Source: Halobaculum roseum (GTDB lineage: Archaea > Halobacteriota > Halobacteria > Halobacteriales > Haloferacaceae). From it: 64,000 nt of DNA. The stretch is from positions 186,001 through 250,000 of the forward strand of contig NZ_CP082288.1 in assembly GCF_019880245.1 (NCBI RefSeq). The letters are read 5' to 3'. Of the stretch, positions 34,515 through 42,663 are shown piece after piece. The notes below the pieces were generated by a model, which saw only the letters and a list, made by a program, of their open reading frames with translations, did not search any database and was not told the origin of the DNA. How positions within the stretch are numbered: the first letter of the stretch is position 1; each line of letters begins with the position of its first letter. The translations under genes were made by a program, and so were the position numbers.

Positions 34515-36121
34515 CGTCCCCCCTCCAGATACCCGAGGTTCGAGAGACGATCCTCGACGTTTCCGGTGCCCGTTCGTTCGGTGTCCCGCGGCGAGAACGG
34601 CGCGTACTCCGCCGGCGGCACCGACGCAACCGGCGGGAGCGTCCCGCCGTCCATCCGGTCGCTCGGGGGGACACCGAGCGCGGACAACACCGTCGGCGCG
34701 ACATCGAACAGGTGGGCGTCCTCCAGCGGCTCGTCGGCGTCGACGCCCATTCCGGTCAGCGAGACGATACCCGTCGGCTTGTGGTTCCACGGCTCCGAGG
34801 GCGGGCCGAACTGCTCGTCGCGGACCGACGCGGAGAGGTACACGTCGAACTCCCGCGGGACCGTGACGATGTCGACCGCGTCGTCGACGTGGGGGCCGTG
34901 AAACACGTCCTCCGCCGGGACGACCGCCTCGAACGCCGGTTCGCCGTCCGGCGTCCGGACTGCCTCCAACGCCTCGATCAGGTCCTCGCGAACCGAGGCG
35001 TACTCGCTCGGCGAGACCACACCCTGCGGGTCGCGCCCCGCCTTGTTGATCCGGACCCCCAGTTCCGTCCGCGAGCGCATGTACGCCGCGGACGCGGGGA
35101 AGTCGACCCGCTCGGTCGCCGCCCGGACCGTCTCCGTCGAGACGCGATCGAGAACGAACCCGTCGAGCCGAAGCGCGGACAACACCTTGTTGATCCGCTG
35201 ACTGGTCATGCCGACGGCCGCGGCCGCCTTGACGGCCCGGCCGGCGAACGACGCGGTCGCGTCGCCGTCGCGAGCTAACTCCCCCCACGACGGCATTCCG
35301 CCCTCGCCGGTGGTCGTTCGAACGTACGAGGACTCGCGGAGGAAGGAGTTCACGCGGAACTCGTGTCCCTCGTAGGGACCGATCCCGTGATCGCTGGCGA
35401 CGATCACCGTGTCGGGGTCGCACGCGTCGAGGATCCGTCCGATCTCGTCATCGACGGCGGAGAACACCCGTTCGACGGCCCGGTCGTCAGTCGGCCGTTC
35501 GTGGAAGACGGTGTCCGTCTGTTGGAACTGGACGAACCCGAAATGCGGGTCGTACTCGTCGGACAGGTGGCGGAAGGCGGCCCCGCGCATCCGGACGAGC
35601 CGCTCGTACCAGTCGATCTCCTCCTCGTCGGTCGCGTCAGCGGGCGCGTACACGCGGTACTCGCCGATCTCCTCGCGGAGGTCGTCCAGGAGGCCCGCCG
35701 GGTGACAGGTCGGCTCCTCGGGGGCGACGTAGCCGGGCACGAGCGCGCCGTCGAACGGTCGCGGGGGGTCGGTCACCGGGACGTTCACGACGACGCTTCG
35801 AAGCCCCCGTTGATCCAACAGCTCCCACAGGGCGTGCTCGTGTACGTCGCCGCGGTCGACGAGGTCCCAGTCGTAGCCGTCGAAGCTGAGGAAGTCGAAT
35901 ACGCCGTGCTTACCCGGGTTAACACCGGTGTACAGCGACGGCCACGCGCTGGGCGTCCACGGGGGAAGCTGCGACGCCAGATCGCCGACCGCACCCCGGT
36001 CGAACAGCGATCCGAGCGTCGGGAGTATCCCCTCCGCACGTAACGGATCGAGCACGGACCACGAGGCCCCGTCGATCCCGATCAGAAGGGTCCGTAGCTC
36101 GGTTTGGTCTCGGTCGCTCAC
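34511..36121 (-). CDS. Alkaline-phosphatase-superfamily phosphodiesterase/transferase (2)
   Basis: 536 residues from GTG at 36121. LLIGIDGASWSVLD is the N-terminal metal motif, PPWTPSAWPSLYTGVNPGKHG (quoted in part) holds the catalytic Thr, and VASDHGIGPYEGHEFRVN the second metal site; FHGPHVDDAVD supplies a late His/Asp pair. These residues look intact. No signal peptide or membrane helix is seen. A paralog lies at 25645-27213, and both end DRLSNLGYLE/ARLADLGYLE. The GTG is preceded by CATAACAA at 26 nt, which decides this start over the longer upstream frame. Confidence 0.82.
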   Translation of the reverse strand: MSDRDQTELRTLLIGIDGASWSVLDPLRAEGILPTLGSLFDRGAVGDLASQLPPWTPSAWPSLYTGVNPGKHGVFDFLSFDGYDWDLVDRGDVHEHALWELLDQRGLRSVVVNVPVTDPPRPFDGALVPGYVAPEEPTCHPAGLLDDLREEIGEYRVYAPADATDEEEIDWYERLVRMRGAAFRHLSDEYDPHFGFVQFQQTDTVFHERPTDDRAVERVFSAVDDEIGRILDACDPDTVIVASDHGIGPYEGHEFRVNSFLRESSYVRTTTGEGGMPSWGELARDGDATASFAGRAVKAAAAVGMTSQRINKVLSALRLDGFVLDRVSTETVRAATERVDFPASAAYMRSRTELGVRINKAGRDPQGVVSPSEYASVREDLIEALEAVRTPDGEPAFEAVVPAEDVFHGPHVDDAVDIVTVPREFDVYLSASVRDEQFGPPSEPWNHKPTGIVSLTGMGVDADEPLEDAHLFDVAPTVLSALGVPPSDRMDGGTLPPVASVPPAEYAPFSPRDTERTGTGNVEDRLSNLGYLEGGR

Positions 36122-36147
36122 GGCCGAACCTGGGTCGAGTCCGACCT

Positions 36148-36155
36148 TTGTTATG
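36148..36155 (-). promoter_or_regulatory. CATAACAA promoter box
   Basis: Minus-strand CATAACAA, 26 nt before the GTG at 36121. Confidence 0.68.
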
Positions 36156-36583
36156 ATGAGCGCCACCCGTAGGGTGTCCCAACGTCGCCCGGGTACGGCT
36201 ATCCCTAACCGGTAGTCACGTCGAAACCACATTCGGCTCGGCGTACTTCGTCGAAGGGGCGCCGAGGCGGTCGAGTCGTCCCCCGGCAGAGATCGCCACG
36301 TCAGGGGACGGTTCCCGGGATATTCGCGTCCCTACCGATCGTTTGTCGCCGATTACTGACGCGCGTCGGAGGTTATCAGCTCCGAAGGGTGAACGTACCA
36401 CCCCGACCGGCGCGCCGGCGCGGACCCGCCGATCGTGAATCCATTTCGTATCTATTCTGTAGCTACCCGAAACAAACGGTACGGGGAACGTACCCGCGTT
36501 CGACCGTAAGTAACCGTATCTTACCGCCGATCGGGGGGGAATTCGTCAGATCCTACTTGTGTGTATTCGCTCCCTTCCCGTCC
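36156..36583. other. Intergenic region upstream of the Tat beta-helix gene
   Basis: No gene seen; a reading frame continuous with the downstream gene exists but lacks typical start context. A possible AT-rich promoter is CGTATCTATTCTG at about 36446. Nothing else recognisable. Confidence 0.4.
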
Positions 36584-38542
36584 ATGGCAAACAGCCATAC
36601 TGGGGACGCAGACGAGAAGGAGTCGACTACCGAACAGAAGTCGGAGGATACCGCCTCCGCGAGCCGCCGAACGCTGCTGAAGGGGATCGGCGCGTTCGCG
36701 GCAGTCGGCGGCGCCGGGGCGCTCGCGAGCGAGTCGGCCACCGCGGCTGGGGACTTCGGCGAGTACAGCTCGCCCAGCGGCGAGGTCAGGATCCCGGCCG
36801 GCGAGTACACCTGGAACGACGACGACCTCGACATCGGCTCGGGCGACGCGCTGATCGGCGAGGGCAACCCCGGCGACGTCGTCGTGAACCTCGAGGGAGG
36901 CACGATGGACGGCTGGATCGAGGGACGGCTCGAGAACATCGTCGTCCGCGGACGCAACAATGAGGCCCGTGCTGGACTGTACGTCGTGTCCGGCAGTGAG
37001 ATCGAAGGATTCCACTGGCCCGAGGGCGGCGACGAGTCACGTGACCGCGCGATGTACAATCCGGAGGGTGGGGAACGTGCGGTCGTTCGAAACTCCTCGT
37101 GGGCGTGGATGGGCAACAACGGCGCCTACACCGACAAGCTCCCGATGACCTTCGAGAACTGTGTCGCGGCCAACAGCAACATCTCGAACATCCGGGTCGG
37201 CCACCGGCGTGGCACCGACGTCGACGAGACGACGTACGTGCGTAACTGCCTGATCGCGGTGACCGACCCGGTGCGCACCGACGACACCAACGTGAGAAAC
37301 GGCCGCGGGCTCCGTCTGCGCCACCCGGGGAACTTCGTCGTCGAGAACTGCTACTTCGTCGCGATGGACGTCGACGGCGTCGGAAACCCGATCGTCGCGC
37401 ACGACGGAGCCGCGGGATCGACGCTCACGGTCCGTAATTGTCACTTCTACAACGACTCCAGTGGCGACATCATCCGCGACAAGACCGGCGGCGACATCGA
37501 CGTGACCGTCGAGGACTGTACGTTCCAAGGCTCCGGCAGCGACGGGATCGAGCCCGCCTACGACGGGAACGGTATCGTCGACGGCGCGCCCGAGTTCCCG
37601 CTCCCCTCGGACATCACCGGCTACGCGGTCTCCGACGAGATCGAAGGGATCGAGGCGGGCGTCGGCCCGTGGGGCGACGGCTCGACGACCGTCGAGTCGG
37701 ACCCCGTCGAGTACGACAACACTCTGGTACTCCACGCCGACCCGGACAACCCGCTTTCGGACACCGCCGAGCCCGGGGACTTCGACATGGACATCGTGGT
37801 GAGCGGGGAGGCGGCGTTCGGAGACAAGGCCGAGCCCGGCTCCGACAGCATCACCACTACCAGCGATGGGAACACGCTGATGGAGGTTCAGGACCTCCAG
37901 CCTGACGAACTGGACTCGTTCCGATTCAACGGCGACGTGCTCGATTACGTCGTCGACGACGGCTACGGCTACTCCGTCTCGTTGAACGGGACGACGACCA
38001 CCTTCGAGGAACTCGTCAACGGGGAAGTGCCGACCGACGACGACGGGTCTGGCGACGACTCGTCCGGTGACGGTTCCACGGACGACGGATCGACCGACGG
38101 TGACGGATCGACCGACGGGAGTACGGACGATGGGTCCACCGACGATGGGTCCACCGACGATGGGTCCACCGACGATGGGTCCACCGACGACGGCTCCACC
38201 GACGACGGCTCCACCGACGACGGCTCCACCGACGACGGCTCCACCGACGACGGCGACCGCACGTACGACGACGACCTGTCGAACCAGGTCGTGGTCAACG
38301 GCGCCGACAACGGCCGGCCGACGAACTACACGTTCACCGTCTCCGGCGAGGTCGTCCGAGACACCGAGGCGAGCAGTAAGACGGAAGACGGCACCGACTG
38401 GGACCGCGTCGAGGACTTCGCGCGCGACGGCAAGGTGATCGGGGTCGTCGGGTCCGGCGTCGACGCGTACCGGTTCAGCGGCACCCTCACGGGGATCACC
38501 GTCGACGGCGAGGCGGACCTCACGATCGAACGAGGAGCCTGA
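36584..38542 (+). CDS. Tat-exported beta-helix surface protein with (GSTDD)n linker
   Basis: 652 residues from the ATG at 36584 (MANSHTGDAD). SRRTLLKGIG at about 28-37 is a twin-arginine signal followed by a hydrophobic stretch and AAGD cleavage region. Residues 50-350 contain repeats such as NNEARAGLYVVSGSEIEGF, VRNCLIA, VENCYFVAMDVDGVG and VRNCHFYNDSSGD, a right-handed beta-helix of the pectate-lyase type. At about 480-560 an acidic Gly/Ser/Thr/Asp-rich linker follows, encoded by eight 15-bp repeats, and a C-terminal beta domain (VVVNGADNGRPTNYTFTVSGEV) closes the protein. A role in binding or cutting surface polysaccharide is plausible. An ATG overlaps the stop by one base (TGATG). Confidence 0.85.
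   Translation: MANSHTGDADEKESTTEQKSEDTASASRRTLLKGIGAFAAVGGAGALASESATAAGDFGEYSSPSGEVRIPAGEYTWNDDDLDIGSGDALIGEGNPGDVVVNLEGGTMDGWIEGRLENIVVRGRNNEARAGLYVVSGSEIEGFHWPEGGDESRDRAMYNPEGGERAVVRNSSWAWMGNNGAYTDKLPMTFENCVAANSNISNIRVGHRRGTDVDETTYVRNCLIAVTDPVRTDDTNVRNGRGLRLRHPGNFVVENCYFVAMDVDGVGNPIVAHDGAAGSTLTVRNCHFYNDSSGDIIRDKTGGDIDVTVEDCTFQGSGSDGIEPAYDGNGIVDGAPEFPLPSDITGYAVSDEIEGIEAGVGPWGDGSTTVESDPVEYDNTLVLHADPDNPLSDTAEPGDFDMDIVVSGEAAFGDKAEPGSDSITTTSDGNTLMEVQDLQPDELDSFRFNGDVLDYVVDDGYGYSVSLNGTTTTFEELVNGEVPTDDDGSGDDSSGDGSTDDGSTDGDGSTDGSTDDGSTDDGSTDDGSTDDGSTDDGSTDDGSTDDGSTDDGSTDDGDRTYDDDLSNQVVVNGADNGRPTNYTFTVSGEVVRDTEASSKTEDGTDWDRVEDFARDGKVIGVVGSGVDAYRFSGTLTGITVDGEADLTIERGA
38126..38245 (+). repeat. Eight 15-bp tandem repeats encoding DDGST
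   Basis: Units 1-4 (38126-38185) are identical GACGATGGGTCCACC; units 5-8 (38186-38245) are identical GACGACGGCTCCACC. The two homogeneous blocks indicate recent slippage or unequal exchange. Confidence 0.9.
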
Positions 38543-38760
38543 TGCCGCGGTCGATGACCGACGCCTGGCGAGAGCTTCCCCCGAACCCGGACCCGCTCGA
38601 TGACCTGGGCTACGACCTCATCGAGTTGGACTTCATCCCCACCTCGACGAGCGGCGGGGAGGAGGTGCTCGTGCTCCCGACGGACGAGGACCTGCTCCGC
38701 GAGGACGCCTTCATCGTCGCCGACCGCGGGAGCGTGACGGAGCTGTCCGACCGGGCCTGA
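38542..38760 (+). CDS. Small acidic protein coupled to the Tat beta-helix gene
   Basis: 72 residues. Its ATG overlaps the preceding TGA by one base (TGATG), so translation is likely coupled. The sequence is acidic, with a central segment (LGYDLIELDFIPTS) and ADRGSVTELSD near the end; no signal peptide, membrane segment or known domain. I do not recognise its family. Confidence 0.55.
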   Translation: MPRSMTDAWRELPPNPDPLDDLGYDLIELDFIPTSTSGGEEVLVLPTDEDLLREDAFIVADRGSVTELSDRA

Positions 38761-38977
38761 TCCCGCCGGACGGTCTCGATCCCGCGCCGCCGTCCCCTCA
38801 CCGGTGGGGCGAGTTGATCACCCCACCGACACGCTGACGCGACTCCCCTCCACGCCCTCCGGATCGACCCCGCTCGCCGCCGTCTCCTTTCGTCAGTGTT
38901 CGCCGATCCCCGAATCCCGAACGTCGGCCGCTTCCGGCCGCATGTTCGGCCGCGACGGGTCGATCCAGGCGTCTGCC

Positions 38978-39027
38978 ACACCACCACGTCCGCGGTTCTC
39001 CGACACCATCACGTCCGCGGTTCTTCG
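38978..39027 (-). repeat. 25-bp tandem duplication
   Basis: Two adjacent copies (38978-39002, 39003-39027), differing at two positions, sharing the core CACGTCCGCGGTTCT. The second copy contains the stop codon of the HalOD1 gene at 39009-39314. Confidence 0.65.
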
Positions 39028-39314
39028 ACCCCCGTATCCGAACTGAACTCGGTGGCCGGCGCGTACACCTCGATCACGTCAGGGGTGATCCGGACCCAAT
39101 GGCCCCACAGCGCGAACGACACCGTCGTGGTCGGCGCCCCCGCGAGCGCGTTCAGTGCGTCGGTCTCGACGGAATCATGCAACACGGACGGCTGACTATC
39201 GGGGTCGATCCCGAGCCGTGCGAACAGTAACACCAGTTGTTCGGACACGGTAAGCCACCGGCTCCGGGGGTCGACGGCGATGGGTGACCGCTCCTGGATG
39301 CTCGGGGTCAACAC
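39009..39314 (-). CDS. HalOD1 output-domain protein (paralog 2)
   Basis: 101 residues from GTG. SEQLVLLFARLGID ... PSVLHDSVETDALNAL ... TTVSFALWGHWVRITPDVIEVY has the same secondary-structure pattern and spacing as the HalOD1 protein at 33175. Function unknown, presumed regulatory. The stop codon lies in a 25-bp tandem duplication. It follows a 68-residue ORF by 38 nt. Confidence 0.7.
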   Translation of the reverse strand: MLTPSIQERSPIAVDPRSRWLTVSEQLVLLFARLGIDPDSQPSVLHDSVETDALNALAGAPTTTVSFALWGHWVRITPDVIEVYAPATEFSSDTGVEEPRT

Positions 39315-39352
39315 GGTCGGGTACGGGATCTGTTCGATCGACGGCGAATCTG

Positions 39353-39559
39353 TTACCGTCGTTCGAGCCGACGCCGTGACGACGGGGGGTCGTCCCCCGA
39401 TTGTGCACGAAGGACATCGAGATACTGGAGCGCGGTTCGGATGTGGTAGCGGGCCTCGTCGGACTCGGCCGTCGCGAGCGCACGCCGTAGCGACCGCTCC
39501 AGCTTCGGAAGCCCCGACCCGCCGTCGTGGTGCTCGGGCGGGCGGTCGGCAGTGTCCAT
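39353..39559 (-). CDS. Small hypothetical protein
   Basis: 68 residues from the ATG at 39559. Charged and probably helical: KLERSLRRALATAESDEARYHIRTALQYLDVLRAQ at about 19-53 (quoted in part) is a predicted amphipathic helix pair; the tail is Arg-rich. No known domain. A GATAATAACT element 26 nt upstream of the ATG is a divergent form of the local promoter box. With the HalOD1 gene it may form an operon. Confidence 0.55.
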   Translation of the reverse strand: MDTADRPPEHHDGGSGLPKLERSLRRALATAESDEARYHIRTALQYLDVLRAQSGDDPPSSRRRLERR

Positions 39560-39585
39560 ACCCGACTGTCGGCCGTCGGTCCCAA

Positions 39586-39595
39586 AGTTATTATC
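39586..39595 (-). promoter_or_regulatory. GATAATAACT promoter element
   Basis: Minus-strand, 26 nt before the ATG at 39559; AT-rich and related to, but not identical with, the ATAACAA box. Confidence 0.4.
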
Positions 39596-39658
39596 GCGCT
39601 TCATGTCATCATCCCTGAAAATCGGTCGGCCTACCGCACAGTCCGGCCGAACGATGCC

Positions 39659-40600
39659 TCACGGAAGCGCCGCGCGGAGCCGTCCGACCGCACCGCCCGC
39701 GGCGTCGCGGAGGGCGTGTCCCTCGACGAGCGCGAAGCCGCCAAGCACGAGGAGAAAGCCGATAACGGCCCCGTCGGTCGGCACGTAGCCGAACAGCGCG
39801 AACGAGAGTCCCGCGGCAGCGATAGGTTCGAGATAGCCGACGAGCATCGTCCGCGTCGCCCCCACCGAGTCGAGCAGCCGGAAGTACAGCAGGAACGCGA
39901 TCACGCCGGGGCCGACGACGAGAAACGCGAGCGTCGCCACCCCCGTCGTCGAGACGGCGACCGTCTGGGCCTCGCCGAGGGCACGGCTCCCGCCGTGCAG
40001 CAGGACGGCTCCGGTCAGCATCCCCCACCCCTGCAGGGCCGCCGCCGAGATCGTCGGCCGAACCCGCCGCAGCAGGACCGTCCCGACGGCGAACGCGACG
40101 GTCGCCCCGAACACGAGCAGCGTTCCGGTCGCCGGGATACCGCCGGCTCCCCCGGGATCCGTCACCGAGACGACGCCGAGGAACCCGAGGGCGACCCCCA
40201 GATACTGGACTCGACCGAGTTCCCCCGCGCCGAGCACGTACGGCGCGATCAGCGCAGTCAGGACGGGCGAGAGCGCGACGACCGCGGAGGCGACGGGGCC
40301 GGGGACCGTCTCCTGTCCGACGTACAACAGCGCGTGGTGTGCGAAGACGACGAACACCGCGAGGCTCGCGACGGCGGCGAGGTCGCCTCGGGTCCGCGGC
40401 AGCACGCGTCCACCCCCAACGGCCGCGACCGCGAGCACGAGTACGCCCGCGAGGTCGTACCTGATCGCCGCGAACAGCAACGGCGGCCACTCCTTCACGC
40501 CGGCCTCGATGGCGACGAACGACCCGCCCCACAGCGTCGCAAGGAGAACGAACAACACGCCGGTCGTCGGCGCGGTTCTCCAAACAGAACGGAGATTCAT
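39659..40600 (-). CDS. EamA/DMT-family transporter
   Basis: 313 residues with ten predicted membrane segments in two five-helix halves; LLATLWGGSFVAIEAG at the start and GVALGFLGVVSV around residue 130 are typical EamA motifs. Probably exports a metabolite or amino acid. Divergent from the adjacent Lrp-like regulator, with about 167 nt between starts, which suggests regulation by it. Confidence 0.88.
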   Translation of the reverse strand: MNLRSVWRTAPTTGVLFVLLATLWGGSFVAIEAGVKEWPPLLFAAIRYDLAGVLVLAVAAVGGGRVLPRTRGDLAAVASLAVFVVFAHHALLYVGQETVPGPVASAVVALSPVLTALIAPYVLGAGELGRVQYLGVALGFLGVVSVTDPGGAGGIPATGTLLVFGATVAFAVGTVLLRRVRPTISAAALQGWGMLTGAVLLHGGSRALGEAQTVAVSTTGVATLAFLVVGPGVIAFLLYFRLLDSVGATRTMLVGYLEPIAAAGLSFALFGYVPTDGAVIGFLLVLGGFALVEGHALRDAAGGAVGRLRAALP

Positions 40601-40767
40601 TGATTCTGTTCCAACGAAAGAGAGCAGAGTTGATAAGCACTTCCACTCTTACCGAGTGTGATCAGACGTGTCTCTCACGAATATTCGTTTTCTTTGAATC
40701 AGGTTCGGATCGAGCTGTGATCCTCGGAGCGGATGGAACTATCAGGCTCGCCGTCGGGGGAGTCGGT

Positions 40768-41253
40768 ATGGACGAGCGCGACGTTCGCATCCTCAAGGCG
40801 ATCGCCGACCTGGGTACCGGGAGCCCCGAGCGGATCAACGAGGAGACCGGGATCCCGGTCTCGACCGTGCACTACCGGCTGAACAACCTCCGGGAGGCGG
40901 GCGTGATCACCAACGACCTGTACGACCTGGACCTCGACGCGCTCGGATTGGGCGTGACGGTGCTCGTCGAGGTGCTCGCCGACTACGCCGGCGAGCACGC
41001 GGACGTCGCGTCGACGATCACCGAGATCGAGGGGGTGACGACGCTGTTGTCGACGATGGGCGAGACCGACTTCGTCGCGGTCGCACACTTACCCGACGAC
41101 AAGGCGGTCGGGCGGTTGCTCCGTGAGTTCGAGCGGATCCCGGCCGTCGAGCGGACCAACTCCACGTACGTCATCGAGACGCTGTACGACGACGCACGCG
41201 CGCTCTCGTCGTACTCGACGGAGTCGCTCGTCGAGGCGCTCGTCGACGAGTGA
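40768..41253 (+). CDS. Lrp/AsnC-family transcription regulator
   Basis: 161 residues from the ATG at 40768. DERDVRILKAIADLGTGSPERINEETGIPVSTVHYRLNNLREAGVI (quoted in parts; residues 2-47) is an N-terminal helix-turn-helix; the rest (VTVLVEVLADYAGE ... TDFVAVAHLPD) has the beta-alpha-beta pattern of the Lrp effector domain. Probably controls the divergent EamA transporter, perhaps in response to the transported amino acid. A longer upstream frame exists but is poor in Lrp-type sequence. Confidence 0.87.
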   Translation: MDERDVRILKAIADLGTGSPERINEETGIPVSTVHYRLNNLREAGVITNDLYDLDLDALGLGVTVLVEVLADYAGEHADVASTITEIEGVTTLLSTMGETDFVAVAHLPDDKAVGRLLREFERIPAVERTNSTYVIETLYDDARALSSYSTESLVEALVDE

Positions 41254-41280
41254 GCGGGCGGGCCCGGCGCCTCTGGGGCG

Positions 41281-42387
41281 CTACTCGGTGTCGATCTGTG
41301 ACCGCCGATACCGCGTACGGGCGAGGTCGTAGACGGTCGACGCCCCCGGAAGCGTGCCCCGTTCCCAGCGGCACAACTGGACCGGCTTCCCGCCGTACTT
41401 CTCCTTGAACCGGAACACGGAGTTGGAGAAGTGTGGCGAGACCGGCCCGAACGAGTAGCGGTCGTACCCCTCCCGCATCCCCCACTTGATCGCCCGCTGA
41501 TGGAGAAGCTCGGAGGGGTAGCGATCGAAGTCATCGCTGTCGCCGATGGCGGACAGCCAGTGGTGGAGTACCGAGCTCTCGTCGTCGAGGAGATAGACGT
41601 ACCGTCCGACCTCGTCGCCGTCGACGACCGCCTTGAACAGCCTGACGCGCTCGGGGATCCGCGCCGCGATCGCCTCGAAGAACCGCAGCGGGAGTCGGTT
41701 TCCACCCACCCGTTCGATGTTCGAGACGTAGTCGTCGTGCGTCCGTTTCAGTTCGTCGCCGAACGGACGGATCTCCACCTCGTAGTCCTGTTCGAGCGCC
41801 CGGCGTATCCCGCGGCGCCGTCCCTTGTCCATGTTGTCGTGGATAGTTTCCCAGTCGTCGTCGAGGTCGAGAACGAACGTACATTCGGTGATCTTCGGAG
41901 TGTATCCCAACGATTCGAGGAATCGCCCGTACCGGACGGCGTCGGGATCGAACGTCTGGACGTAGTGGGAGACCGTTCTGGGGCCGTTCGTCAACGCGGC
42001 AGGATCGAAGAGCCGGGCGAGGATCTCGAGCGTGTCGCTCGTCAGGATCGGGCCTCCGTAGCCGGGAGGCGGCGGTTGCACGATCTCGAGCGGAAGCGCG
42101 TCCGCGATCCGATCGCCGACCTCGCCCGGTAGCGGGAGGTCGGCCGCGAAGTTCGGGAGAAACCCGACGGGGTTGTCGCCCTTGCGCACGATGACGTGCC
42201 GCGGCTCGACGTCGAGACCCTCCTCGACGGCCGCCAGCCAGCCGTATCGGTGGAACAGCGTTCCGCCCTCCGACTGCGTCACGAGGTTGTTCAACTGGTT
42301 CTCGCGGATCTCCTCGATACCACGACAGGTTGTGGACTCAAGGCGGGAAGAATCACCGGCGGATCCGCCCGTAGCGCTCTCGAACAT
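41281..42387 (-). CDS. FemAB/GNAT-like transferase (paralog 3)
   Basis: 368 residues. A Ser/Thr-rich N-terminus (1-25) precedes GGTLFHRYGWLAAVEEG and HVIVRKGDNPVGFLPNF in the first half, and YVYLLDDESSVLHHWLSAIGDSD, LLHQRAIKWGMREGYDRYSFGPV, VFRFKEKYGGKPVQL in the second (quoted in parts). This is the GNAT/FemAB-like two-domain fold with the closing FKEKYGG signature. A modifying transferase for an amino sugar or glycan. A TATAGCAA box lies 29 nt upstream, deciding the ATG at 42387. Confidence 0.8.
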   Translation of the reverse strand: MFESATGGSAGDSSRLESTTCRGIEEIRENQLNNLVTQSEGGTLFHRYGWLAAVEEGLDVEPRHVIVRKGDNPVGFLPNFAADLPLPGEVGDRIADALPLEIVQPPPPGYGGPILTSDTLEILARLFDPAALTNGPRTVSHYVQTFDPDAVRYGRFLESLGYTPKITECTFVLDLDDDWETIHDNMDKGRRRGIRRALEQDYEVEIRPFGDELKRTHDDYVSNIERVGGNRLPLRFFEAIAARIPERVRLFKAVVDGDEVGRYVYLLDDESSVLHHWLSAIGDSDDFDRYPSELLHQRAIKWGMREGYDRYSFGPVSPHFSNSVFRFKEKYGGKPVQLCRWERGTLPGASTVYDLARTRYRRSQIDTE

Positions 42388-42416
42388 GTGGTGATTCCGA
42401 AACGCGTCTGCGGGTT

Positions 42417-42424
42417 TTGCTATA
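42417..42424 (-). promoter_or_regulatory. TATAGCAA promoter box
   Basis: Minus-strand near-match of the ATAACAA set, 29 nt before the ATG at 42387; the last member along the sequence. Confidence 0.5.
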
Positions 42425-42638
42425 GGTCTGTTACCGAGAGTAACCGGATACGACTGTCGGGCCCCCGATCGCGGCCGACACGTACAGTCGCCTTACCGAG
42501 CGTTGTTCGGATCGCCGCGCGACGTGGTCCCTCCCGCGGTACGTCCGCCATTCGAGTCAGACTCATCCGCGACCGTCCCCGATTCGACCGACGAGCGGGC
42601 GCCGAACGTCGCCCGGATCGAGAGCGCAACCCTCTTGT

Positions 42639-42652
42639 TTAGGTTGGCCTAA
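42639..42652 (+). promoter_or_regulatory. DtxR-type iron box TTAGG-N4-CCTAA
   Basis: TTAGGTTGGCCTAA is an inverted repeat matching the TTAGGTTAGSCTAA core recognised by DtxR/IdeR-family metal-dependent repressors. It ends 11 nt before the ATG at 42664, overlapping the expected transcription start, consistent with repression by iron or manganese. Confidence 0.65.
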
Positions 42653-42663
42653 TCGGTTCGCGA

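Noticed and set aside
38126-38245. CRISPR-like array
   Set aside because: The repeats are in-frame coding 15-bp units without spacers.
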